Position numbers and translations under genes: made by a program. From the NCBI GenBank assembly GCA_003477045.1, contig DMTS01000023.1, positions 3,113 through 17,291 on the forward strand: 14,179 bases of DNA. Direction: 5' to 3'. Shown here one piece after another: positions 6,526 to 14,084 of the stretch. This stretch comes from Candidatus Delongbacteria bacterium (GTDB lineage: Bacteria > UBA4055). Positions within the stretch are counted from its first letter, which is position 1, and every line of letters begins with the position of its first letter. Under the pieces are notes generated by a model. The model had not been told where the DNA came from. It did no database searches and saw only the letters and a list, made by a program, of their open reading frames with translations.

Positions 6526-9359
6526 TATTTAAAATACTTCTTAAAGGGTGCTTTCCAGCAGTTTTCGATCTCGAACATATCAATATCGATTATTTTTCCT
6601 TTGAAATCATTCACAACCGCTCTGTAGGAAGCTGTGGCAGTTCCGATCTGAACGGCCAGGCCCGTATCAATAAGTTCTTCGGCCGATTCGACATCCTTCA
6701 TTTCGACTACGAAAGCCGCCGGTACTTCTGCGAACAGCGTTTTGACCTTATCATTAACGAAAATATTGAATCCCTTCTTGCCGCCGATCGCCATCTCCGC
6801 AAGCGTTATAAGCGCTCCGCCTTCGCTCACATCAGATGCGGAAAGAATATTCCCGTTCATTATATTATTATGTATCAGTTCATAAATTTCTTTTGCGGTT
6901 CCCATTCCGATTTCAGGTACTTTTGTTCCCAGCTGGTCAAGTCTGTCGAAAAATATAGAACCGCCTAGATTTGCACCCGAATAATCCCCGACAAGAAGGA
7001 TCGGCGAACCGGATCTTTTTAGATCGGGTGAGATAGTTTTTTTCCAGTCGTCAACTAATGCTCTCGCGGAAATACAGACTACAGGAGGAACTTCGATCGT
7101 CACATCTTTTGATTTATATGTTGATGAAAGAGAATCTTTTCCTGATATGATAGGTGTTCCGAAAAATATGCACGCTTCGCTTAAAGCTTCTGCCGTCTGA
7201 TAAAGATCTGACAGGTTGGTTTCGGTCGGTTTCGGCCAGATATGATTTTCGATCAGGAATGTTCTTTTCGGGTCTCCTCCCAAAGCTATCACATTGCTCA
7301 TAGCTTCGTAATATGCCCATAAAGTTCCTTTATGGGGATCAATTCTGTTGAGTACGGGATTTAGTCCGTGCCCGAAAACGAGCGCCGCATCTGAATTTTT
7401 AAGCGGCTTTAAAATACATGCCCCTGTCGGGCCGTCGTTTTTCTTTCCGCATAACGGTCCTTCAACGCAGGTTCCCTGAACCCCGTGGTCATACTGTCTG
7501 ATGACAGGCTCCTTTGAGCACACATTCAAATGAGAAATTATATCTTTGAAAGCTTCTGTGTAATCTATTTCCTCTTCGTAGAATTCGGCGTCTTTCAGCC
7601 CTGCCTTCGGCTTTGTGATCGCCGTTATAGTCTCAAGCGGCTGCCCGTCATGCAGGAAATCCATGTCGAGATCGCAGACAAGCTCTCCGCCGTCGTATAT
7701 GGTAAGTCTTCGTGTATCGGTCGCTTCACCGAGAACGAAAAATTCAACATTATATTTTTTACATACTTTTTCAATTTTAGGAAGATGTTCTTTCGGTACT
7801 GTTGCGACCATCCTTTCCTGCGATTCCGATATCCATTTCTCAAATGATGAGAGTCCGGGATATTTTAACGGAATGTGATCGAGATGAACAACTGCGCCTG
7901 TTTTCTCTCCCATTTCACCCACAGCTGACGAATATCCGCCGGCACCGCAGTCTGTTAGAGCTGTAAAAATATCCATGTCCCTGAGTTCGATCAGACAGTC
8001 GAACATTCTTTTTTCCTCGATCGGATTTCCGATCTGGACAGCACCGCTGTTTAATGATGATGTTTTTTCTGTCATTTCGGCTGATGAAAATGTCGCGCCG
8101 TGAATCCCGTCCTTGCCTGTTTTTCCTCCAAATGAAACGAACAGATCGCCCTTTTTGCATTGTCCCTTTTTTGCGTATTTTAACGGAATTATTCCGTCCG
8201 CACCGACGAGAACCGTAGGTTTAGGCCCGAAATCTTTATGAAAATGGAATGACCCGTTGTTCGTGGGGATACCCATTCTGTTCCCGTAATCCCTGACGCC
8301 CTCTATTACTCCGGTAAGTATCCTTCTCGGATGAAGACAGCCAGGATACACATCCTCCATTTTCATGTCGGGATCCCCTAAGCAGAATATATTTATTGAT
8401 GAAATGTTCTTAGCGCCTTTTCCTGTGCCGGCTATGTCTCTCAAAACTCCGCCCGTGCCCGTCATGGCTCCTCCGTACGGATCCAGACCTGAAGGCGAAT
8501 TATGGGTTTCCGCTTTGATGCAGATACCATATTCCTCTCCGTCGGCTTTCGCGAACCTGAAAACTCCTGAATTATCCTCGAATTTTGAAATTACATCCGG
8601 GTGGGCAATAGCTTTTTCGGTATCTCTGACAAGACCGATTATTGATCTTTTTTCGACTCCGTCAAGTATCACTTTAGCCTTGAATGTTTTGTGTCCGCAA
8701 TGTTCAGACCATGTTTGAGCTAAAGTCTCAAGCTCTACATCATAAGCGTCTCTGCCTAATTTCTTATAATACTCCTGAATGGTTCTCATTTCGTTCAGGT
8801 TGAGGAATAATTTATAATCTGATGCTTCCATAAGTTCTTTATCTGACATCGTTCGTATCGGGATTATTGCAGTTTTCTGAGGATTAAGATTAACTAGCAG
8901 GCTTTCCGGTTTATGAAACAGTTCCATCTGTATTTGGGAGTTCATAAGTACTCTGTCCCTGATTGCTGCAAGATCGTTATCGCTCAGATCGTCTTTGAAA
9001 TAATATGTATAGGATATCATGACAGCAACATGTCCGTATTTTTTATCTTTCAGCTCTTCAGACACAGTTTCGGCCTCAGGATTCATAACTCCCGGCTGAA
9101 AAGCGATCTCTATCTTTTTCGGATGATCCTTGTAAAAATCGTCATTGACAAGATATTTCTCGGTTATAGGACAGACAAGAATATCTTTTGCAATATCTTC
9201 CGCGTCTTTTTCCGAAATCCCTTGAACATAAAAATTTTTAACGATCTTCATTTTACCGATATTAATTGACAGAAATTCTCTTATCTGACCTGAAATATGC
9301 TTTTCTTTCGGATTACTTACGACCGGTATTACTGATATTTTTTGAATTTGAGAAGACAT
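6525..9359 (-). CDS. purL: Phosphoribosylformylglycinamidine synthase, PurS-PurL fusion
   Basis: 944 residues. The enzyme converts FGAR, ATP and glutamine-derived ammonia to FGAM in purine synthesis. Residues 1-150 form a duplicated PurS-like domain (KISVIPVV...; KKIEIAFQPGVMNPEAE). A linker and the catalytic core follow: TWSEHCGHK at 216-224 with the conserved His, KAETHNSPS at 282-290, and the nucleotide-binding GGAMTGTGG at 296-304. The second AIRS-like half carries VFGHGLNPV, ISGKDSLSS and DVSEGGALI. The chain stops at about the point where E. coli-type PurL continues into its glutaminase domain, so a separate PurQ must supply ammonia; none is in this window. The start is supported by GAGGT 6 nt upstream and by a promoter at 9386-9414. 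It leads an operon with the DUF512 gene. Confidence 0.95.
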   Translation of the reverse strand: MSSQIQKISVIPVVSNPKEKHISGQIREFLSINIGKMKIVKNFYVQGISEKDAEDIAKDILVCPITEKYLVNDDFYKDHPKKIEIAFQPGVMNPEAETVSEELKDKKYGHVAVMISYTYYFKDDLSDNDLAAIRDRVLMNSQIQMELFHKPESLLVNLNPQKTAIIPIRTMSDKELMEASDYKLFLNLNEMRTIQEYYKKLGRDAYDVELETLAQTWSEHCGHKTFKAKVILDGVEKRSIIGLVRDTEKAIAHPDVISKFEDNSGVFRFAKADGEEYGICIKAETHNSPSGLDPYGGAMTGTGGVLRDIAGTGKGAKNISSINIFCLGDPDMKMEDVYPGCLHPRRILTGVIEGVRDYGNRMGIPTNNGSFHFHKDFGPKPTVLVGADGIIPLKYAKKGQCKKGDLFVSFGGKTGKDGIHGATFSSAEMTEKTSSLNSGAVQIGNPIEEKRMFDCLIELRDMDIFTALTDCGAGGYSSAVGEMGEKTGAVVHLDHIPLKYPGLSSFEKWISESQERMVATVPKEHLPKIEKVCKKYNVEFFVLGEATDTRRLTIYDGGELVCDLDMDFLHDGQPLETITAITKPKAGLKDAEFYEEEIDYTEAFKDIISHLNVCSKEPVIRQYDHGVQGTCVEGPLCGKKNDGPTGACILKPLKNSDAALVFGHGLNPVLNRIDPHKGTLWAYYEAMSNVIALGGDPKRTFLIENHIWPKPTETNLSDLYQTAEALSEACIFFGTPIISGKDSLSSTYKSKDVTIEVPPVVCISARALVDDWKKTISPDLKRSGSPILLVGDYSGANLGGSIFFDRLDQLGTKVPEIGMGTAKEIYELIHNNIMNGNILSASDVSEGGALITLAEMAIGGKKGFNIFVNDKVKTLFAEVPAAFVVEMKDVESAEELIDTGLAVQIGTATASYRAVVNDFKGKIIDIDMFEIENCWKAPFKKYFK

Positions 9360-9385
9360 CTTGACCTCACATAAAGTAAGCGGGA

Positions 9386-9414
9386 AATATAAGATTTCAT
9401 CATTTTGTTTGCAA
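9386..9414 (-). promoter_or_regulatory. Sigma-70-type promoter of purL
   Basis: Minus strand: TTGCAA (9409-9414), 17-nt spacer, TATATT (9386-9391), giving a leader of roughly 20 nt before the purL ATG. It is divergent from, and about 50 nt away from, the arcC promoter. No PurR-like operator or purine riboswitch fold is evident in so short a leader. Confidence 0.65.
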
Positions 9415-9463
9415 GTTTATAAATAATGAAAAAATAAGTTCTTAATTTAAGTAATAAAATCTG

Positions 9464-9492
9464 TTGACAGTATTTTGAACAAACTTTATATT
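9464..9492 (+). promoter_or_regulatory. Sigma-70-type promoter of the arcC-kor operon
   Basis: Consensus TTGACA (9464-9469), 17-nt spacer, TATATT (9487-9492). This is the strongest promoter in the window. The predicted start of transcription is near 9499, leaving a leader of about 64 nt before arcC. Confidence 0.8.
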
Positions 9493-9498
9493 TTCATT

Positions 9499-9527
9499 CC
9501 CTTCCCTGCAAAAAAGATTCGGAAGGG
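9499..9527 (+). promoter_or_regulatory. Hairpin at the 5' end of the arcC leader
   Basis: CCCTTCC (9499-9505) pairs perfectly with GGAAGGG (9521-9527) around a 15-nt loop. It begins almost at the predicted transcription start and is followed by the U-rich stretch TTGTTTATTTGTTT. It could protect the mRNA 5' end or act as a weak attenuator; no leader peptide or riboswitch signature is seen. Confidence 0.4.
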
Positions 9528-9562
9528 TTGTTTATTTGTTTAAATAGCGGACAGGAAAGTAC

Positions 9563-10510
9563 ATGTTCAACAAAAGAGTGGTAATAGCGATCGGCGGAAA
9601 TTCTCTTACACCGACCGACAATTCGAACTGGATAGGTTCGCAGTTCAAAAACACAAGAACAAGCATAGAATCTTTGATACCGCTTGTTGAAAAAGGTTAT
9701 TCGGTAGCGATAACTCACGGTAACGGCCCCCAAGTCGGTATAGCACTGAGACGGGTCGAGGAAACGAGGGACAAATTGCCGGAAGTGCCTCTCGGAGTTC
9801 TTGTTGCTGATACTGAAGGCAGCATGGGATACATGATCGAACAGTCTTTGCAGAACAAACTTTTTGACAAAGGTCTTAAAATACCGGTCGCGACTATTTT
9901 AACTCAGGTTCTTGTTGACAAGAACGACCCGGCACTAACAAATCCAACAAAATATATCGGAAGTTTTTACACCGAAGAAGAAGCAAAAAAACTCGCGGCA
10001 GCGAACGGATGGGTAGTAAAACAGGATGCCGACAGGGGCTGGAGAAGGGTTGTAGGTTCACCTAAACCGATAGATATCGTAAACAAAAATATCATAAAAC
10101 AACTGCTTGATCAGAAAAATATTGTTATAGCTGCAGGCGGCGGCGGAATACCCGTTTATCTTGATGAGAAAAGGCATTTTGAAGGGATAGACGCCGTAAT
10201 AGATAAAGATATGGCAAGCGCTCTGCTTGGAAATCTCATAGGCGCGGATGAGTTGTACATAATGACGGCAGTTAATAAAGTTTCTCTGAACTTCAAAAAA
10301 CCCGATCAGAAAGACCTTGATGTCATAACAATGTCCGAAGCGGATAAATATCTTAACGAAGGTCATTTCCCTTACGGCAGCATGGGTCCTAAGATGAAAT
10401 CGGCCATAATGTTCTTAAGGAACGGTGGTAAAAGGGTTATCATTACGGCTATCGACAAACTTGTGGATGCTATTGACGGCAAAGACGGAACAAGCATCAT
10501 TCAGGATTAA
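9563..10510 (+). CDS. arcC: Carbamate kinase
   Basis: 315 residues, the full family length. It belongs to the amino acid kinase fold and interconverts carbamoyl phosphate + ADP with carbamate + ATP, usually in the ATP-forming direction in fermenting anaerobes. Visible motifs are the N-terminal nucleotide loop VIAIGGNSL, THGNGPQVG (51-59), the glycine-rich AAGGGGIPV, DKDMASALL, and the C-terminal HFPYGSMGPKMKSA. AGGA 7 nt upstream supports the ATG. It is the first gene after the strong promoter at 9464-9492 and only 28 nt before korD, so it is very likely in the kor operon. No arginine deiminase or carbamoyltransferase gene lies nearby; the source of carbamoyl phosphate is not visible here. 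Confidence 0.96.
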   Translation: MFNKRVVIAIGGNSLTPTDNSNWIGSQFKNTRTSIESLIPLVEKGYSVAITHGNGPQVGIALRRVEETRDKLPEVPLGVLVADTEGSMGYMIEQSLQNKLFDKGLKIPVATILTQVLVDKNDPALTNPTKYIGSFYTEEEAKKLAAANGWVVKQDADRGWRRVVGSPKPIDIVNKNIIKQLLDQKNIVIAAGGGGIPVYLDEKRHFEGIDAVIDKDMASALLGNLIGADELYIMTAVNKVSLNFKKPDQKDLDVITMSEADKYLNEGHFPYGSMGPKMKSAIMFLRNGGKRVIITAIDKLVDAIDGKDGTSIIQD

Positions 10511-10538
10511 TATAAAAAAACTCAGGATGGAAATCGCA

Positions 10539-10814
10539 ATGAGTGAAAAAATCAATATCCCAGATCACTACAGAAGATGGGAAGCCGATATAAAGATCGG
10601 TAAAAAAGAAGATCATGTGACCATCGGTTACTGGAGAGACGGTTGTAAAGGCTGCGGGATCTGCGTAGATGTTTGCCCGAAACAGGTTTGGGAAATTATC
10701 GAGGCAAAAGATAAATGGAACGGACAGGTTGTTCAAGTGACCGACGCTGCGAAATGCATTAAATGCATGCTTTGCGAAGTGCACTGCCCGGATTTCTGCA
10801 TCAAAATTTATTAA
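10539..10814 (+). CDS. korD: 2-oxoacid:ferredoxin oxidoreductase, 4Fe-4S delta subunit
   Basis: 91 residues with two ferredoxin-type clusters: C36-x2-C39-x2-C42-x3-C46-P, and C73-x2-C76-x2-C79-x3-C83-P, for two [4Fe-4S] centres that pass electrons from the catalytic subunits to ferredoxin. An extra Cys is at 87. The start at 10539 is chosen because AGGATGG lies 8 nt upstream. An in-frame ATG 12 nt earlier has no site, and a longer in-frame extension would overlap arcC. It heads the kor cluster, with korA starting 22 nt after its stop. The D-A-B-C gene order is typical of 2-oxoglutarate synthases, though a branched-chain 2-oxoacid substrate cannot be excluded. Confidence 0.92.
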   Translation: MSEKINIPDHYRRWEADIKIGKKEDHVTIGYWRDGCKGCGICVDVCPKQVWEIIEAKDKWNGQVVQVTDAAKCIKCMLCEVHCPDFCIKIY

Positions 10815-10836
10815 AAAAAATTAAAGAGGTATATCC

Positions 10837-11970
10837 TTGAAGAAAACAGTCAGGTTTTACTCCGGAGCGGAACTTGTAGGTAAAGCGGCTATAGATGCCG
10901 GCTGCAGTTATTTCGGCGGTTATCCTATTACTCCCTCCTCGGAGATAGCGGAATATATGTCCATACACCTGCCCAAACATGGCGGAACATATATGCAGAT
11001 GGAGGACGAGATAGCGGCAATGGGTTCCATTATCGGAGCTTCCCTTACGGGAGCAAAAGTATTAACGGCGACCAGCGGTCCCGGTTTTTCTCTAAAACAG
11101 GAAAATATCGGTTACGCATATATGGCAGAAGTTCCGTGTGTTATCTGCAATGTTATGAGAGGCGGTCCTTCAACCGGTCTTCCCACAGCACTTGCTCAGG
11201 CTGATATAATGCAGGCGAAATGGGGTACTCACGGAGATCATCCCGTTATAGCTCTGACACCCGCTTACCTTGAAGAGATCTATGAAATGACCATTAAGGC
11301 TTTTAACCTCGCTGAAACCTATAGAATGCCTGTTATGCTTCTGCTTGACGAGGTAATTGCTCATCTAAGTGCCGCAATAGAACTTCCCGATAAAGAACTT
11401 ATGGTGATCAAGAACAGAAGAAAACCGCTTGTGCCTCCGGAAAAATATTACCCCTACGACACTGCCTACGGCGATGTTCCGCCTATGGCTAACTTTTTTG
11501 AAGGATACAGATATCATGTAACAGGTCTAAGTCACGACAAAACCGGATTTCCGACAACCGATCCTGATCTGGTCCAGGCTGACCAGGAAAGGCAGATCAG
11601 AAAAGTCGCAAGCAAAGCTGACGAGATATATGACTATGAATCATATTTGATGAAAGATGCGAAGATCATTATTTTCGCATACGGCTCTACCGCAAGGGCA
11701 GCCAGAGTTGCGATCGATAATGCCAGAAAACTCGGAATCCAAGTTGGTATGATGCGTTTCAAAGTTTTATGGCCTCTTCCCGAAGCTGAGATACTTAAGA
11801 TCTGCAGCAAAGCAAAGGCAATAATAATCCCTGAAATGAATATGGGACAGCTGAGTGAAGTTATTGAAAGATACGCCGCTGACAGAACAAAAATTATGAG
11901 AATTAATCATGTGGGCGGAGTTCCTATCCATCCTACCGATATACTCAATGTGATCAAGGAGGTTGTATAA
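10837..11970 (+). CDS. korA: 2-oxoacid:ferredoxin oxidoreductase, alpha subunit
   Basis: 377 residues, normal for the family. It carries the pyrimidine-binding half of the thiamine diphosphate site: YPITPSSE at 29-36, the conserved Glu in QMEDEIAAMG (55-63), TATSGPGFSLK (78-88), and RGGPSTGLPTALAQ. The C-terminal domain has the FAYGSTARAA and GMMRFKVLWPLPE segments of this family. The start codon is TTG at 10837, supported by a strong AGAGGT 7 nt upstream and by the conserved KKTVRFYSG beginning; no suitable ATG lies nearby. Its stop overlaps the korB start by one base (TAATG). With KorB, KorC and KorD it should reversibly convert a 2-oxoacid, CoA and oxidised ferredoxin to acyl-CoA and CO2. 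Confidence 0.95.
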   Translation: MKKTVRFYSGAELVGKAAIDAGCSYFGGYPITPSSEIAEYMSIHLPKHGGTYMQMEDEIAAMGSIIGASLTGAKVLTATSGPGFSLKQENIGYAYMAEVPCVICNVMRGGPSTGLPTALAQADIMQAKWGTHGDHPVIALTPAYLEEIYEMTIKAFNLAETYRMPVMLLLDEVIAHLSAAIELPDKELMVIKNRRKPLVPPEKYYPYDTAYGDVPPMANFFEGYRYHVTGLSHDKTGFPTTDPDLVQADQERQIRKVASKADEIYDYESYLMKDAKIIIFAYGSTARAARVAIDNARKLGIQVGMMRFKVLWPLPEAEILKICSKAKAIIIPEMNMGQLSEVIERYAADRTKIMRINHVGGVPIHPTDILNVIKEVV

Positions 11971-12839
11971 TGGCTTTCGAATATGAAAAATATCTTAGAA
12001 TGGATAAAATCCCTCACCTCTGGTGTCCGGGATGCGGAATAGGCGTGGTCCTTAAAGCGATGCTGAGAGCTATAGACAATATGGGATGGGATAAGAATGA
12101 TATAGCGTTCGTTTCGGGTATCGGGTGTACCAGCAGGGCTCCGGGTTATATCGACTGCAATACTCTTCATACCACTCACGGAAGAGCTCTGACATTCGCA
12201 ACGGGAATTAAAATGGCAAAACCCGCAAAACATGTAATAATTTTCTCAGGTGACGGCGATGCTACCGCTATCGGTGGAAACCATTTCATACACGCCTGTA
12301 GAAGAAACATTGATATGACCCTAGTCGTTGTTAACAATAATACATACGGAATGACCGGAGGTCAGCACTCCCCTACAACGCCTATAGGCTATAAAACAAG
12401 CACGACCAGTTATGGTAATATCGATCCTACTTTCGATATCTGTCTTCTTGCAAAGGCTGCAGGAGCATCTTATGTCGCAAGGTCAACCGTAAATAAAGGT
12501 AAGGTTCTTGAAAAATATATTACAAAAGGCCTGGAGCATAAAGGTTTCTCAGTGATCGTAGCGACCGCAAACTGCCATACTCAATTCGGCAGAAAGAACA
12601 AAATGGGCGATCCGATCTCTTCAAGAAAATGGATCGAAACAAGAGAAATACCTCTTGACAAAGCAAGGAATATGAAAGCTGCAGAGCTTGAAGACAAAAT
12701 AATCACAGGCGAGTTTATTTCAGAAGAACCGGAACAGACCTATTGGGAAAACTATAATCACCCCATCCACGAATATACCGAGGCTTATCAGGGCATAATA
12801 GAAAAAGCGCAGAAAAAAAGCGAGGGGGAGAATAAATGA
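11970..12839 (+). CDS. korB: 2-oxoacid:ferredoxin oxidoreductase, beta subunit
   Basis: 289 residues, the subunit that binds the diphosphate of thiamine diphosphate and a [4Fe-4S] cluster. The cluster ligands are visible: C19 and C22 in CPGCG, C53 in GIGCTS, and C202 in ANCHTQFGRKN. The metal/TPP motif is GDGDATAIGGNHF (94-106), ending with the typical VVNNNTYGMTGGQHSPTTP segment. The TQFGRKNKMGDP segment fits the 2-oxoglutarate/2-oxoacid class rather than pyruvate enzymes. It overlaps korA by one base and korC by four (ATGA), so the three are translationally coupled. Stop is UGA. Confidence 0.95.
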   Translation: MAFEYEKYLRMDKIPHLWCPGCGIGVVLKAMLRAIDNMGWDKNDIAFVSGIGCTSRAPGYIDCNTLHTTHGRALTFATGIKMAKPAKHVIIFSGDGDATAIGGNHFIHACRRNIDMTLVVVNNNTYGMTGGQHSPTTPIGYKTSTTSYGNIDPTFDICLLAKAAGASYVARSTVNKGKVLEKYITKGLEHKGFSVIVATANCHTQFGRKNKMGDPISSRKWIETREIPLDKARNMKAAELEDKIITGEFISEEPEQTYWENYNHPIHEYTEAYQGIIEKAQKKSEGENK

Positions 12840-13450
12840 AAGTAGATCATTATGAAGCCAGATTCGCAGGAGTAGGAGGACAGGGGGTAATTCTTGCCGG
12901 GAAGATTCTTGCCTACGGAATGGTAAGCTTTGAGGGATGTCAGGCTATCGAGACCCCTACTTACACGGCGCAGGTGAGAGGCGGAGCAACAAAAGTCGAT
13001 GTAGTTATCGACAAAAACCACATTGAATATCCCAGAACCGAGAACCTGGACTTTTTTCTTTCGCTCCACCAGAAATCGCTGAGTATATATTATAAGGAAA
13101 TAAAAGATGACGCTATAGTTGTCGTAGATCCCAATCTAAATCCGAATATACCTAAGAACATGCCGCAGAAGTTAGTTTTGGTTGACCTTATAGAAATTGC
13201 CAAGAAAGAAATGGGTAAAACCCTTTATTCGGCAGTTATAGCGGTCGGACTGTTCGCCGGAATTACGAAGATCATTAAGGAAAGTAATATTCAGAAAGCT
13301 GTTATTGATAACGCTCCTAAAGGCACTGAGATGGATAATCTCAAAGCTGTGAAGATCGGTATCGAGCTGGGTAAAAAAGCTCTTGAATCGAAAGAAAAGA
13401 TCGTGATATTAACGATCGAGGACGCCAAGCTGACCGACAGCAATGACTAG
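12836..13450 (+). CDS. korC: 2-oxoacid:ferredoxin oxidoreductase, gamma subunit
   Basis: 204 residues of the POR/KOR gamma family. The signature GVGGQGVILAGKILAYG is at 12-28, followed by TYTAQVRGGATKVDVVI, and the later segment RTENLDFFLSLHQKSL. A GAGGGGGAG ribosome site inside the end of korB precedes the ATG, and the genes overlap by 4 nt. The C-terminus (~185-204) is a short charged tail. The gene ends in TAG and is followed by a strong terminator, closing the arcC-korDABC unit. It completes the four-subunit complex; substrate preference cannot be read from this subunit. Confidence 0.94.
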   Translation: MKVDHYEARFAGVGGQGVILAGKILAYGMVSFEGCQAIETPTYTAQVRGGATKVDVVIDKNHIEYPRTENLDFFLSLHQKSLSIYYKEIKDDAIVVVDPNLNPNIPKNMPQKLVLVDLIEIAKKEMGKTLYSAVIAVGLFAGITKIIKESNIQKAVIDNAPKGTEMDNLKAVKIGIELGKKALESKEKIVILTIEDAKLTDSND

Positions 13451-13457
13451 AAATTTG

Positions 13458-13483
13458 AACGGCTGCTAAACGCAGCCGTTTTT
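13458..13483 (+). terminator. Rho-independent terminator after korC
   Basis: Perfect 9-bp stem AACGGCTGC (13458-13466) / GCAGCCGTT (13472-13480) with a TAAAC loop and a run of five T. It starts 7 nt after the korC stop. Only 25 nt remain before ndk, so ndk either uses read-through or a promoter inside korC. Confidence 0.9.
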
Positions 13484-13508
13484 ATAAATAAAATGACCGG
13501 AGGATCTT

Positions 13509-13946
13509 ATGCTCGAACAAAGCCTTCTTATGGTAAAACCACATGCTTTTACCGCCAAAAAGACCGGAACAATTATTTCTATGCTTGAAGATAATGATTT
13601 TCAGATCGTCGGTATAAAATCCATCAAATTGACTCCTGAGCTGGCCAGAAGATTCTACTTCGTTCACCAGGGGAAAGAGTTCTTTGAAAGACTTATAAAT
13701 TATATGAGTACCGGAACTGTTGCGGCCATCTGCGTCGAAAAAGATAACTGCGTCGCTGACCTCAGAAAATTCATCGGAGCTACCGATCCTGCAAAAGCTG
13801 CAGAAGGTACGATCAGAAAAATCGTCGGAGTTACTGTTGAACAGAACGGCGTTCATGCATCCGATTCCGTCGATAACGCAAGGAAAGAGATCAGATTTTT
13901 CTTCTCGGACATCGAGCTTTATTCTTACAGATACCTGCAGTATTAG
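13509..13946 (+). CDS. ndk: Nucleoside diphosphate kinase
   Basis: 145 residues, the normal family length. It transfers the gamma phosphate of ATP to NDPs through a phospho-histidine; His116 sits in NGVHASDS, followed by NARKEIRFFF. Other family segments are LMVKPHAF (7-14), FFERLINYMSTG and IGATDPAKAAEGTIR. The usual KPDA box is KPHA here, an uncommon change next to the conserved Lys10. A GGAGG site lies 6 nt before the ATG. It sits directly behind the kor terminator, with no visible promoter of its own in the 25-nt gap. No clear terminator follows. Confidence 0.95.
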   Translation: MLEQSLLMVKPHAFTAKKTGTIISMLEDNDFQIVGIKSIKLTPELARRFYFVHQGKEFFERLINYMSTGTVAAICVEKDNCVADLRKFIGATDPAKAAEGTIRKIVGVTVEQNGVHASDSVDNARKEIRFFFSDIELYSYRYLQY

Positions 13947-13977
13947 AGGAAAAAGTTTTAAGTTCAAGATATAATTT

Positions 13978-14010
13978 ACGGATATAATACAGATACAATA
14001 CGGATATTTT
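13978..14010 (+). repeat. Upstream cluster of three tandem 11-bp repeats
   Basis: Three head-to-tail units: ACGGATATAAT (13978-13988), ACAGATACAAT (13989-13999), ACGGATATTTT (14000-14010). They share the core AC(G/A)GATA and the period is exactly 11 bp, close to one helical turn. The array ends 2 nt before the -35 box of the promoter at 14013-14041, a typical place for a regulator binding several times on one face of the DNA. Confidence 0.75.
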
Positions 14011-14012
14011 TA

Positions 14013-14041
14013 TTGACTTACATGCGTTTTACAGGTATATT
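14013..14041 (+). promoter_or_regulatory. Strong promoter between the two repeat clusters
   Basis: TTGACT (14013-14018), 17-nt spacer, TATATT (14036-14041). It is framed by the 11-bp repeats: one cluster abuts the -35, the other begins right after the -10 and covers the expected transcription start. This suggests a tightly regulated, possibly self-regulated, gene at 14085. Confidence 0.75.
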
Positions 14042-14068
14042 ACGGATACAATACGGATATATCTGTAT
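14042..14068 (+). repeat. Downstream cluster of 11-bp repeats with an inverted copy
   Basis: Two direct units, ACGGATACAAT (14042-14052) and ACGGATATATC (14053-14063), then an overlapping inverted copy (ATATCTGTAT, 14059-14068), which with ATACGGATAT forms an imperfect palindrome. The first unit starts 42 bp (four helical turns) after the last unit of the upstream cluster. Occupancy here would cover the transcription start. Confidence 0.7.
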
Positions 14069-14084
14069 TTAAACGGAGGGATAA

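Noticed and set aside
10425..10538. Longer N-terminus for korD reaching back into arcC
   Set aside because: The added residues overlap the conserved arcC end in another frame and have no family similarity; a good ribosome site points to 10539.
13978..14068. CRISPR array or replication-origin iterons
   Set aside because: Units are only 11 bp with no unique spacers, and they frame a consensus promoter. Iterons cannot be fully excluded without the downstream gene, but no replication initiator is recognisable.
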